From the NCBI RefSeq assembly GCF_000342165.1, contig NZ_AMRV01000001.1, positions 496,001-560,000 on the forward strand: a stretch of 64,000 nucleotides of DNA, read 5' to 3'. This DNA comes from Pacificimonas flava (lineage in GTDB: Bacteria > Pseudomonadota > Alphaproteobacteria > Sphingomonadales > Sphingomonadaceae). A program made the translations under genes and the position numbers. The notes below the pieces were generated by a model. The model saw only the letters and a program-made list of their open reading frames with translations, had not been told where the DNA came from and did no database searches. Of the stretch, positions 19,950 through 28,361 are shown piece after piece; position 1 is the first letter of the stretch, and each line of letters opens with the position of its first letter.

Positions 19950-20000
19950 TGCCGCCGGGGCCGGGGCGGGGCAACCCCGGCGCCCCGGCTCCAGGCGGCA
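19950..20000. repeat. Very stable GC hairpin between mltB and rlpA
   Basis: Nested inverted repeats: outer arms TGCCGCC (19950-19956) and GGCGGCA (19994-20000), inner arms GCCGGGGC (19960-19967) and GCCCCGGC (19982-19989), innermost GGGG and CCCC around a CAA loop. All arms pair perfectly. No T run follows on the minus strand. It sits in the 107-base space between mltB and rlpA and may stop or slow transcription between them, or be a repetitive extragenic element. Confidence 0.65.
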
Positions 20001-20020
20001 CCCCCGCAAATTCGCGAAGC

Positions 20021-21082
20021 CTACTGGGTTCGCGCGGCGATCTCGTCAGCCAGCTGACCCACGGACAAGGCGTAGAAGTTCGAGCAATTATAATCGAGAA
20101 GCGCGCGATAGTTCTGGAATGTCAGATGCGCGCCGGTGCCTTCTCCGTCGACTTCCAAAAGCGTGGCCAGCGTATCGTCGGACGGCAGGGTTCGTCCCTC
20201 TTCCGCAGCCACACCAAGCTTTTTCCATTCCGAGATCGGCATCCAGCGGCTGTGCTTCTCCATCACCGCCACACACTTCGTGGGCGGCGTCGGGTTGCGG
20301 ACCGCTTCGCGATTCAGACTTTGCGGGACGTTCACCGGAATCGCCCACTCGCCGCCACGCTGCCAGCCATTCTGCTTCAGATAATTGGCGATCGATGCGA
20401 TGGTATCGGACTCGCTGCCCCAGATGTTCGGATGTCCATCGCCATCGAAGTCGACGGCATAGGTCAGGTAGGAGGTCGGCAGGAACTGGGAATTGCCCAT
20501 GGCCCCGGCCCAGCTTCCCGTCATTCGGCTTCGGCTGGCGTCATTGGCGTCGATGATCTTCAGGGCCGCCACAAGTTCCTTGGTGAACAAGGCTTCCCGT
20601 CGCCCGTCAAAGGCCAGGGAAGCAAGCGAGCGGACGACATCGAAATTTCCGGTCACGGCACCATAGCTCGTTTCCATGCCCCAGATCGCAAGGACGATCT
20701 CGCCCGGCACCCCATATTCAGCCTCGGCCTTCTCCAGGGTAGGCGCCACCTGCGGATAAAGGCGCACGCCCCCGTCGATACGAGGCTGCGTCAGGCGGCG
20801 GGCGATATAGTCGCTGTAAAGCGAACGTCCCGGACCCACGTCCGGCTGCCTGCGATCCAGTTCGATGGTCCGCTCGCTCAGCTCCAGATTGGAAAGCTCG
20901 CGGTCCAGTGTCGCGGGGCTAATGCCCTCCTGCAGCGCGCGGGTCCGAAACGTCTGCAGCCAGGACTGGAACGCGCCTTCAGGATCGGCCTGCGCGGCGC
21001 GGTTCGGGTCGACGGTTTGGGCCATGGCGGAGCCGCTGAGCATCAGAAGCGCCGCACCCGCGACCGTCAGAATTTTCCGCAT
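20021..21082 (-). CDS. mltB: Lytic murein transglycosylase, MltB family
   Basis: 353-residue periplasmic enzyme cleaving the glycan strand of peptidoglycan to 1,6-anhydromuramyl ends. A signal peptide (residues 1-21, SAMAQ cleavage) without a lipobox is followed by the catalytic WGMETSYG (E137) and the GAMGNSQFLPTSYLTYA segment of family GH103. The ATG at 21082 has AAGGGGAAAG upstream. A longer frame runs through the divergent tRNA-Ser gene and is rejected. It is the first of a run of cell-wall genes (mltB, rlpA, dacC). Confidence 0.93.
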   Translation of the reverse strand: MRKILTVAGAALLMLSGSAMAQTVDPNRAAQADPEGAFQSWLQTFRTRALQEGISPATLDRELSNLELSERTIELDRRQPDVGPGRSLYSDYIARRLTQPRIDGGVRLYPQVAPTLEKAEAEYGVPGEIVLAIWGMETSYGAVTGNFDVVRSLASLAFDGRREALFTKELVAALKIIDANDASRSRMTGSWAGAMGNSQFLPTSYLTYAVDFDGDGHPNIWGSESDTIASIANYLKQNGWQRGGEWAIPVNVPQSLNREAVRNPTPPTKCVAVMEKHSRWMPISEWKKLGVAAEEGRTLPSDDTLATLLEVDGEGTGAHLTFQNYRALLDYNCSNFYALSVGQLADEIAARTQ

Positions 21083-21161
21083 GTCTTTCCCCTTTGCCTT
21101 TCGCTTTGACCCCGAACGCACTCGCCCGCTAAGGGATGCGCCAATCGGCGCAAGCGCCCCC

Positions 21162-21251
21162 GGGCAGGTGGCAGAGCGGTTGAATGCACCGGTCTTGAAA
21201 ACCGGCATGGGTGCAAGCCCATCGTGGGTTCGAATCCCACCCTGCCCGCCA
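21162..21251 (+). tRNA. serT: tRNA-Ser(UGA)
   Basis: A 90-nt type II tRNA with encoded CCA (21249-21251). Acceptor arms GGGCAGG (21162-21168) and CCTGCCC (21241-21247) pair fully. The anticodon stem CCGGT/ACCGG encloses the loop CTTGAAA, anticodon TGA at 21196-21198. A variable arm (ATGGGTGCAAGCCCAT) and the T arm GTGGGTTCGAATCCCAC are clear. It is divergent from mltB and 178 bases upstream of the CDC48-type gene. Confidence 0.97.
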
Positions 21252-21429
21252 TCCCCTAACACTGCGATGAACGAAAACGGATTCTCCGCCGCAGCGCCCC
21301 GATAACCTGCGTTATCACCTTGCCGGTTTGCCCGAGCGGCCCCATCTGCCAGACCCATTTGACGAACGGACAGCGGAACGGGCCTCTGCTCCTCCCGTTG
21401 GACACAGGAAAAGAGGAGATTTGCGTTCG

Positions 21430-23721
21430 ATGGCTGACCGCGGAGACAACACGATCAAACTTCAGGTGGCCAACGCACGATCGGGGGACGCCGGTCGCGG
21501 CATTGCGCGCATACCGCTGAAAACCTTGGCCGAACTTGGCATAGGCGAAGGCACGCCGATAGCGATAGAAGGCGAGCGGCTGACGACGGCGGTCGCCATG
21601 GGTCCGTATAGTGAGGACGAGGGCCTCGACGTCATCAGGCTCGACGGCCTGCTGCGCGCGAATGCCGGCGCCTCTTCTGGCGAGTTCGTCCATATCCGCG
21701 CGGCCGAGGTGAAGCCGGCCACGCGTATCGTCTTTGCGCCTGCGCAGCAGGATATGCGCCTTGCCGCCCCGACGGACGGGCTCAAGCGTTTCTTCGCCGG
21801 CCGTCCCCTCACGCCCGGCGATGTGGTGGCCACCGTCGGACGGCAACAGGCCCAGATCGACCCACGCATGCCGCCGGCCATGCAACAGCAATTGGCGCGC
21901 CGGTCTTACGGTTTGCAGGAAATCCGCCTGGTGGTCGTATCGGCCGCGCCGCAAGGCATCGTCGCCATTGACGAGAATACGGAGGTCGAGCTTCGCCCGG
22001 AATATGAGGCGCCGAAAGAAGGACGCCGGATCGACGTCACCTATGACGATCTTGGCGGCCTCGGCAGCACGATCGATCAGGTGCGCGAAATGGTGGAACT
22101 GCCATTGCGGCATCCGGAACTGTTCCAGCGCCTTGGCGTCGACCCGCCCAAGGGCGTGCTGCTCTATGGCCCTCCCGGCACCGGCAAGACACGCCTGGCC
22201 CGCGCGGTTGCAAACGAGTCGGAAGCGCACTTCCTGCAGATCGCCGGGCCGGAAATCATCGGCAGCCAATATGGCGAATCCGAAAAGCGGCTGCGCGAAA
22301 TTTTCGAGGAGGCGGACCAGAATGCCCCCTCCATCATCTTCATCGACGAAATCGACTCGATCGCCCCGAAGCGAGATGAGGTGCGCGGCGAGATGGAACG
22401 GCGCCTCGTTGCGACGCTGCTGACCTTGATGGACGGCATCAAGCCGCGGCAGAACACGGTGGTCATCGCCGCGACAAACCGGCCGGACGCCGTCGACGAG
22501 GCCCTGCGCCGACCGGGCCGCTTTGACCGGGAGATCGTCGTCGGCGTTCCCGATCAGGCAGGACGGCGAGAGATACTTGGCATCCACACGCGCGGCATGC
22601 CGCTTGGCGATGATGTGGACCTCGATGAACTTGCGCGCAGTGCCTATGGCTTCGTCGGCGCCGACATCGCGGCTCTTTCCCGCGAAGCTGCGATTGAAGC
22701 CCTGCGGCGAATGCTGCCGGAGATCGACCTGGAAGAGAATACGATCCCGAACGAGGTTCTGGAGAAGCTAGACGTTCAGAGGTCCGATTTCGTCGCGGCC
22801 CTGAAGCGCGTGCAGCCGTCGGCCCTGCGCGAGATCATGATTCAGGCGCCGGACCTATCCTGGAGCGATATTGGCGGCCTCGATGAGGTTCGGAGCAAGC
22901 TGCGAGAGGGTATCGAGTTACCTCTGAAAAACCCAGAGGCATTCCGGCGTCTGGGGATCCGTCCTGCCTCCGGTTTCCTGTTCTATGGCCCCCCCGGCAC
23001 CGGCAAGACACTCCTTGCCAAGGCGGTCGCACGCGAGGCGGAAGCGAACTTCATCTCGACCAAGTCCTCAGACCTTCTGTCGAAATGGTACGGCGAGTCC
23101 GAACAGCAAGTCAGCCGCCTTTTCGCCCGCGCGCGGCAGGTGGCGCCTGCGATCATCTTCATCGACGAGATCGACAGTCTGGCCCCGGCGCGCGGCGGCG
23201 GACTTGGCGAGCCGCAAGTGACGGAGAGGATCGTCAATACCATCCTTGCGGAAATGGACGGGCTGGAAGAGCTGCAGTCGGTCGTCGTGATCGGCGCAAC
23301 GAACCGGCCCACGCTGCTCGACCCGGCTCTGCTAAGGCCCGGACGTTTCGACGAGCTCGTCTACATTCCGGTGCCCGACCGGCTCGGGCGGGAAAAAATT
23401 CTTGGCATTCAAAGCGCCAAAATGCCGCTTTCGGATGATGTCGATCTTGAGGAGATTGCCAGTCGCACCGACCGCTACACGGGCGCGGATCTGGAGGATC
23501 TCGTTCGCCGCGCGGGACTGGAGGCGCTACGTCGCGACCTTCGCGAGCCGGGCGACACCCACGTCGAAAAAGCGGATTTCGAAAAGGCGCTCGCCGAAAG
23601 CCGCCCCTCCGTCACGGAAGAGATGGAAGCGGAATATGAGCGCATGCAGAAACATCTGAAACAGGATGCCGCTGCGGCCCAGTCCATCGGCTTCATTGCA
23701 CCGCGCATGAGGGAGGACTGA
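21430..23721 (+). CDS. CDC48/p97 family AAA+ ATPase
   Basis: 763-residue protein with the CDC48 layout: an N-terminal double-psi/CDC48-N domain (residues 1-190), then two AAA+ modules. Walker A motifs GPPGTGKT lie near residues 247 and 520, and Walker B motifs IIFIDEID in both, with second-region-of-homology arginines (RRPGRFDRE and LRPGRFDEL). Both modules look active. It should form a hexameric unfoldase or segregase in the cytoplasm. The ATG at 21430 follows GAGGAG at about 11 bases. A strong terminator at 23762 ends the unit. No ubiquitin-like partner is visible. Confidence 0.93.
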   Translation: MADRGDNTIKLQVANARSGDAGRGIARIPLKTLAELGIGEGTPIAIEGERLTTAVAMGPYSEDEGLDVIRLDGLLRANAGASSGEFVHIRAAEVKPATRIVFAPAQQDMRLAAPTDGLKRFFAGRPLTPGDVVATVGRQQAQIDPRMPPAMQQQLARRSYGLQEIRLVVVSAAPQGIVAIDENTEVELRPEYEAPKEGRRIDVTYDDLGGLGSTIDQVREMVELPLRHPELFQRLGVDPPKGVLLYGPPGTGKTRLARAVANESEAHFLQIAGPEIIGSQYGESEKRLREIFEEADQNAPSIIFIDEIDSIAPKRDEVRGEMERRLVATLLTLMDGIKPRQNTVVIAATNRPDAVDEALRRPGRFDREIVVGVPDQAGRREILGIHTRGMPLGDDVDLDELARSAYGFVGADIAALSREAAIEALRRMLPEIDLEENTIPNEVLEKLDVQRSDFVAALKRVQPSALREIMIQAPDLSWSDIGGLDEVRSKLREGIELPLKNPEAFRRLGIRPASGFLFYGPPGTGKTLLAKAVAREAEANFISTKSSDLLSKWYGESEQQVSRLFARARQVAPAIIFIDEIDSLAPARGGGLGEPQVTERIVNTILAEMDGLEELQSVVVIGATNRPTLLDPALLRPGRFDELVYIPVPDRLGREKILGIQSAKMPLSDDVDLEEIASRTDRYTGADLEDLVRRAGLEALRRDLREPGDTHVEKADFEKALAESRPSVTEEMEAEYERMQKHLKQDAAAAQSIGFIAPRMRED

Positions 23722-23761
23722 CGAACACCGATCGTCAACGCGGAACCTACTATGAATCAGA

Positions 23762-23795
23762 GGGGCGTATCGCACGATGCGCCCCTTCTCTTTTT
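23762..23795 (+). terminator. Intrinsic terminator after the CDC48 gene
   Basis: GGGGCGTATCG (23762-23772) pairs with CGATGCGCCCC (23775-23785), one G-T pair, and is followed by TTCTCTTTTT. It lies 40 bases after the stop codon and 65 bases before the acyl-CoA synthetase start. Confidence 0.82.
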
Positions 23796-23849
23796 GTGAG
23801 CGGCGGTCTCGCTGCACTCGCTGCATGATCCACGCAGGAGGATCGGCCC

Positions 23850-25442
23850 ATGCAGCAACTGAGTTTTGGGGAAGTGGCGTCGTCCCTGTCCCGCACGATC
23901 GATCGAGCCGCGCCGGCAATTTTTCATGGCGGACGCACCATCGGATGGGGTGCCTTTGACGATCGCACCGATGCACTGGCAGCCGCATTCCTTGCCGCCG
24001 GCGCAACGCCCGGGGACAAGGTCGCGCATCTGATGCGCAACTCTCCAGCCTATCTCGAAACCACATGGGCTGGGTTTAAAGCGCGACTGGTTCATGTGAA
24101 TGTGAACTACCGCTACACCGGCGAGGAACTGTTCTACATTCTCGACAATTCGGATGCAGCCGTAATTGTCTACGACGCGGCGTTTGCGGATCTGATAGCA
24201 GAATTGCAACCGCGCCTGACGAACGTGCGCCTGTTCGTACAGGTCGGCGGAGACCCCGCGGACTTTGCATGCTCGTTTGCGGAACTGACCGCCGCCAGGC
24301 GCGCTGCGCCCGCGGTCAGCCACCGATCCGATGACATGCTTTTCATCTATACCGGCGGCACGACGGGCCATCCGAAGGGCGTCATGTGGAATCAGGGCGA
24401 TCTCTGGGCGCTGCTGGGGGGCGGCGCGGCGATGCCCGGCGACCCGCCATGCCGGAACCTTGCTGGACTGCTGCGCCAGATCGCAGCGGGACAGCGGCGG
24501 CCCTCAACCCTTCGCCGTTCGCTGATCCTTCCCCCGCTCATGCATGGCTCCGGCTTTCTGGTCGCGATCTATACGCTCGCGACGGGCGGTTCCGTCGTAC
24601 TGTGCGAGGGGCAAGGCTATGACCCGGACGAGGCCCTGTCGCTGATCGAAATGCACCGTCCCAACTGGGCAGTGATTGTCGGCGACGCGTTTGCACGTCC
24701 GCTGCTCCGCTCGCTCGAAACGCGCGCAGGCGACATTTCTGCGCTGCAGATCATGATTTCATCCGGCACAATGTGGTCGCCGGAAACCAAGGCCGGCCTG
24801 CTGCACCACAATCCGAACATGATGCTCCTTGACGCGCTTGGATCGTCCGAAAGCCTCGGCATGGGGATGTCGATCACGGCAAGCGACAATGTCGGCACCC
24901 CCACCCGGTTTCAGCACGACCCGGACACGATCCTGGTCGACGAGGATCTAAAACCGATCGAGCCCGGCGATCCGCGCACAGGACGGATCGCACGCGGCGG
25001 CCTGATCCCGCGCGGCTATTATCGCGATGCGGACAAGACGGCCTCCACGTTTCTGACCATAGACGGGAAGCGATACTCCCTTGCGGGCGATCATGCGCGG
25101 ATCGATGCGGACGGAACGATCATCCTGATGGGTCGCGGCAATCAGTGCATCAACACCGGCGGAGAAAAGGTCTATCCCGAAGAGGTGGAGGAAGCGCTGA
25201 AGTCACACCCGGCCGTCGACGATGCACTGGTGTTCGGAACGCCCGACGACAGATGGGGCAGCGCCGTCAGCGCGGTGGTGCATACCGTCAGCTCCGTTGC
25301 ACCCGAGGAGCTGATCTCTCACGTGCGCAGCGGTCTGGCAGCCTATAAGGCGCCGAAAGGCATTAAGATCGTGGAGCGAGTGCCGCGCGCACCGAACGGC
25401 AAGGCTGACTATGCTGCGGCAAAGATTCTGTTCGCAGCCTGA
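23850..25442 (+). CDS. Acyl-CoA synthetase (AMP-forming)
   Basis: 530-residue adenylate-forming enzyme activating a carboxylic acid to its CoA thioester. The P-loop YTGGTTGHPKGVM starts at residue 167; the adenylate motif LLDALGSSE, the hinge DHARIDADGTIILMGRG and the C-terminal catalytic Lys in PNGKADY are present. An AGGAGGA ribosome site precedes the ATG at 23850. It lies just upstream of rpmE (opposite strand) and the leucine-degradation genes; it may supply branched or medium-chain acyl-CoA for them. The substrate cannot be read from sequence. Confidence 0.9.
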   Translation: MQQLSFGEVASSLSRTIDRAAPAIFHGGRTIGWGAFDDRTDALAAAFLAAGATPGDKVAHLMRNSPAYLETTWAGFKARLVHVNVNYRYTGEELFYILDNSDAAVIVYDAAFADLIAELQPRLTNVRLFVQVGGDPADFACSFAELTAARRAAPAVSHRSDDMLFIYTGGTTGHPKGVMWNQGDLWALLGGGAAMPGDPPCRNLAGLLRQIAAGQRRPSTLRRSLILPPLMHGSGFLVAIYTLATGGSVVLCEGQGYDPDEALSLIEMHRPNWAVIVGDAFARPLLRSLETRAGDISALQIMISSGTMWSPETKAGLLHHNPNMMLLDALGSSESLGMGMSITASDNVGTPTRFQHDPDTILVDEDLKPIEPGDPRTGRIARGGLIPRGYYRDADKTASTFLTIDGKRYSLAGDHARIDADGTIILMGRGNQCINTGGEKVYPEEVEEALKSHPAVDDALVFGTPDDRWGSAVSAVVHTVSSVAPEELISHVRSGLAAYKAPKGIKIVERVPRAPNGKADYAAAKILFAA

Positions 25443-25461
25443 CCGGTTCATCAGCGCATGC

Positions 25462-25497
25462 AAAAGGGACGGACCGCTCGAATGATCGGCCCGCCCC
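25462..25497 (-). terminator. Intrinsic terminator of rpmE
   Basis: On the minus strand an 11-bp stem (25497-25487 with 25476-25466, two G-T pairs) and 10-base loop is followed by TTTT (25465-25462). It lies 26 bases after the rpmE stop codon and may also serve the convergent acyl-CoA synthetase gene. Confidence 0.8.
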
Positions 25498-25522
25498 TGA
25501 TTCTCGCTCTCCTTGAAGACGC

Positions 25523-25750
25523 TTACTTCTTGAAGGAAATATTGCCGAAGCGCTTGTTGAACTTGGCGAGGCGACCGCCGGCATCCATCAGCTTGGCGTT
25601 GCCGCCGGTCCAGGCGGGATGCGAGGTGGAGTCGATCTCCAGCTTCAGCGTGTCGCCTTCCTTGCCCCAGGTGGAGCGCGTTTCGTACGTCGTACCGTCC
25701 GTCATCTCGACCGTGATGGTGTGATAATCGGGGTGGATCTCGTTCTTCAT
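25523..25750 (-). CDS. rpmE: 50S ribosomal protein L31, zinc-free type
   Basis: 75-residue L31. The start [10 protein letters not shown] and the C-terminal FNKRFGNI are diagnostic. The zinc-binding cysteines of the C+ form are absent, so this is the C-minus form or the alphaproteobacterial variant. L31 bridges the two ribosomal subunits. GAGAG lies just upstream of the ATG. Intrinsic terminator follows. It sits alone on the minus strand between the acyl-CoA synthetase and the leucine-degradation cluster. Confidence 0.97.
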   Translation of the reverse strand: MKNEIHPDYHTITVEMTDGTTYETRSTWGKEGDTLKLEIDSTSHPAWTGGNAKLMDAGGRLAKFNKRFGNISFKK

Positions 25751-25919
25751 CTCTCTGTCGTTCCTAAACTGCCTCTACGGCGCCGCCGGTTTCCGACCGC
25801 CGGCACGAGGATGGATCGCGAAATTCGCGGGAAGCGCGCTCAATAAGGAAAAACGGATGCCGACGCAACCGCGGGCGGCGAACTGACGCATGGCAGCGTC
25901 GGGTGAACGGGGACGACGC

Positions 25920-25948
25920 TTGAGAATGCGGGATACGGCGCCTATAGC
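25920..25948 (+). promoter_or_regulatory. Predicted promoter giving a leaderless mccB transcript
   Basis: TTGAGA (25920-25925), 17 bases, TATAGC (25943-25948). Only 6 bases (CCTGTC) separate the -10 hexamer from the mccB ATG at 25955, so transcription should begin at or next to the A of the start codon. No Shine-Dalgarno sequence is present, which fits a leaderless mRNA. Confidence 0.55.
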
Positions 25949-25954
25949 CCTGTC

Positions 25955-27547
25955 ATGTCACGCCAAATCGGCACCTCCCTCCCGTCCGGCGATCCGGCTG
26001 TCAAAGCCAATGATGTCGCCATGCGTGCGCTGCTGGAGGACCTTCGCTCCCTCTCTTCCACCTTGGCGGAGGGCGGCCCGGCCCGCGCCCGCGAAAAGCA
26101 TGTCGATCGCGGAAAATTGCTTCCGCGCGAGCGGGTCGAACGCCTGCTCGACCCCGGAACGGCATTTCTGGAGTTCTCGCTCCTGGCCGCGCACGGTGTC
26201 TACGAGGACGATGTTCCGGCTGCTGGCCTCATCACCGGCCTGGGCCAAGTTTCCGGCCGGCTGTGCGTCGTCGTGTGCAATGATGCCACGGTGAAGGGCG
26301 GGACCTATTACCCCCTGACGGTGAAGAAGCATCTGCGGGCGCAGGCGATCGCCCGCCAGAATGGCCTTCCCTGCATCTATCTGGTGGACAGCGGAGGCGC
26401 GAACCTCCCCAATCAGGACGAGGTGTTTCCGGACCGCGAGCATTTTGGACGCATCTTCTACAATCAGGCGACCATGTCTTCGGAGGGCATAGCGCAGATC
26501 GCCGTCGTCATGGGGTCCTGCACGGCGGGCGGCGCCTATGTTCCGGCCATGTCCGATCAGACGATCATTGTGAAGGAACAGGGCACGATCTTTCTGGGCG
26601 GGCCGCCACTGGTAAAGGCGGCGACCGGAGAAGAAGTGACAGCCGAGGAATTGGGTGGCGGCGATGTCCATGCCCGTCTCTCCGGCGTTGCCGACCATTT
26701 GGCGGCCGACGATCAGGATGCCCTTCGCCTGGCCCGGCAGATTGCGGCCACCCTCCCCCCGCGTCAGCCAGCGAACGTGAACCGGCGGGAGGCGAGGAAT
26801 CCGCGCTTCGACCCGCAGGAGATTTACGGGCTCGTTCCGACTGACACGCGCCAGCAAATGGACGCGCGGGAGATCATTGCCCGCATTGTCGACGACAGCT
26901 CTCTCGATGAATTCAAGCCGCTCTACGGCGAGACTCTCATCACGGGGTTCGCGCATATCAATGGGCTGCCGGTTGGCATCATCGCCAATAACGGCATCCT
27001 GTTTTCTGAAAGCGCCCAAAAGGGGGCACATTTCATAGAGCTGTGCTGCCAGCGAAAGATTCCGCTCCTGTTCCTTCAAAACATCAGCGGTTTCATGGTC
27101 GGCAAGCGTTACGAGAATGAGGGGATCGCCCGGCACGGGGCAAAGCTGGTCACCGCGGTTGCCTGCGCCTCGGTCCCGAAACTGACGGTCGTCATCGGTG
27201 GCAGCTTCGGCGCCGGCAATTACGGCATGTGCGGGCGAGCCTACGATCCCAATTTTCTGTGGATGTGGCCGAATGCGCGCATCAGCGTGATGGGCGGCGA
27301 ACAGGCCGCCTCCGTCCTTGCCGAAGTGAAGCGGGGCGGGTTCGAGAACGAACGCGAGCGCGAAGCCTTCAAGGCGCCCATTCGCGAGCAGTACGAGGCG
27401 CAGGGCCACCCCTATTATTCCTCGGCGCGCCTGTGGGATGACGGCATCATCGACCCCGCCGATACGCGGACCGTCGTGACGCTCGGGCTGGAAGCCGCAC
27501 TGCAGAAGCCCGTCGGAGAAACGCGCTTTGGCGTGTTTCGGATGTGA
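25955..27547 (+). CDS. mccB: Methylcrotonyl-CoA carboxylase, carboxyltransferase (beta) subunit
   Basis: 530-residue carboxyltransferase of the methylcrotonyl-CoA carboxylase type: [48 protein letters not shown], and [13 protein letters not shown] are characteristic of this subfamily rather than of propionyl-CoA carboxylase. It carboxylates 3-methylcrotonyl-CoA in leucine and isovalerate degradation with the biotin subunit MccA (28354). Four bases separate its stop from the hydratase start. Predicted promoter at 25920 makes it leaderless. Confidence 0.93.
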   Translation: MSRQIGTSLPSGDPAVKANDVAMRALLEDLRSLSSTLAEGGPARAREKHVDRGKLLPRERVERLLDPGTAFLEFSLLAAHGVYEDDVPAAGLITGLGQVSGRLCVVVCNDATVKGGTYYPLTVKKHLRAQAIARQNGLPCIYLVDSGGANLPNQDEVFPDREHFGRIFYNQATMSSEGIAQIAVVMGSCTAGGAYVPAMSDQTIIVKEQGTIFLGGPPLVKAATGEEVTAEELGGGDVHARLSGVADHLAADDQDALRLARQIAATLPPRQPANVNRREARNPRFDPQEIYGLVPTDTRQQMDAREIIARIVDDSSLDEFKPLYGETLITGFAHINGLPVGIIANNGILFSESAQKGAHFIELCCQRKIPLLFLQNISGFMVGKRYENEGIARHGAKLVTAVACASVPKLTVVIGGSFGAGNYGMCGRAYDPNFLWMWPNARISVMGGEQAASVLAEVKRGGFENEREREAFKAPIREQYEAQGHPYYSSARLWDDGIIDPADTRTVVTLGLEAALQKPVGETRFGVFRM

Positions 27548-27551
27548 CCTG

Positions 27552-28361
27552 ATGGGCAAGCTTCCTTCGTCCCCGATCCTTGATGCGACGCTCGACGAGA
27601 ATAATGTCGCGCGGCTGACGATGAACCGGCCGGAGCGCCACAATGCGTTCAACGCGGAACTGATCGCGGCCTTGCATCAGGCATTCACGGCCGTCGCGAA
27701 CATGCCTGCGGTTCGGGCCGTCGTACTGCGCGGGGAGGGGAAAAGTTTCTCCGCCGGTGCAGACCTTGAGTATATGAAGTCGGCGGGAGGCTGGACGGAC
27801 GAGGAAAATCAACAGGATGGCCGAAGGCTTTCCGACATGCTGCAAAGTATTTCCACTTGTCCGGCGCCGGTCATCGCCGTTGCGAAAGGCGGCGTTTATG
27901 GCGGAGGCGTCGGCCTGATCGCTTGCTCGCACATGGTTGTTGCGATCGACGGCGCGACCTTTCGACTGTCGGAAGTTCGGCTGGGACTTACGCCGGCCAC
28001 TATCTCGCCGTTTGTAATCTCGGCATTGGGGCCGCGTCGCAGCCGGCAGCTTTTCATGAGCGCGGAACCGTTCGGCGCTTCTGAAGCGGAGGCGTGGGGA
28101 CTGGTGCACCGCGCCGTCGCGGACGAAAAGGCAGCGGATGCCCAGGTCGCGACGTGGGTGGACCTGATCCTCGAAGCCGCCCCAGGCGCAGTGACTGCCG
28201 CGCGCGAGCTGGTCGACGATTATGCCGGGCGTGAGATTACCGACGAACTTCGCGCGGACAGCGCGAAGCGGATCGCCAAGCGCCGCGCGTCGGCCCAAGG
28301 CCGGGAGGGTCTCTCCGCCTTTCTTGAAAAGCGCAAACCGAACTGGAATCCCGATGCGTAA
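27552..28361 (+). CDS. liuC: Enoyl-CoA hydratase/isomerase family, probable methylglutaconyl-CoA hydratase
   Basis: 269-residue crotonase-fold enzyme. The oxyanion-hole motifs are FSAGADLEYMK and GGVYGGGVGLIACSH. Placement between the two methylcrotonyl-CoA carboxylase subunits matches liuC, which hydrates 3-methylglutaconyl-CoA to HMG-CoA. The specific function is inferred from context. The ATG at 27552 is 4 bases after mccB; the end overlaps mccA by 8 bases. Confidence 0.88.
   Translation: MGKLPSSPILDATLDENNVARLTMNRPERHNAFNAELIAALHQAFTAVANMPAVRAVVLRGEGKSFSAGADLEYMKSAGGWTDEENQQDGRRLSDMLQSISTCPAPVIAVAKGGVYGGGVGLIACSHMVVAIDGATFRLSEVRLGLTPATISPFVISALGPRRSRQLFMSAEPFGASEAEAWGLVHRAVADEKAADAQVATWVDLILEAAPGAVTAARELVDDYAGREITDELRADSAKRIAKRRASAQGREGLSAFLEKRKPNWNPDA

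Noticed and set aside
21162-21251. tRNA-Ser as an integration site of a mobile element
   Set aside because: No integrase, no direct repeat of the tRNA 3' end and only core genes on both sides.
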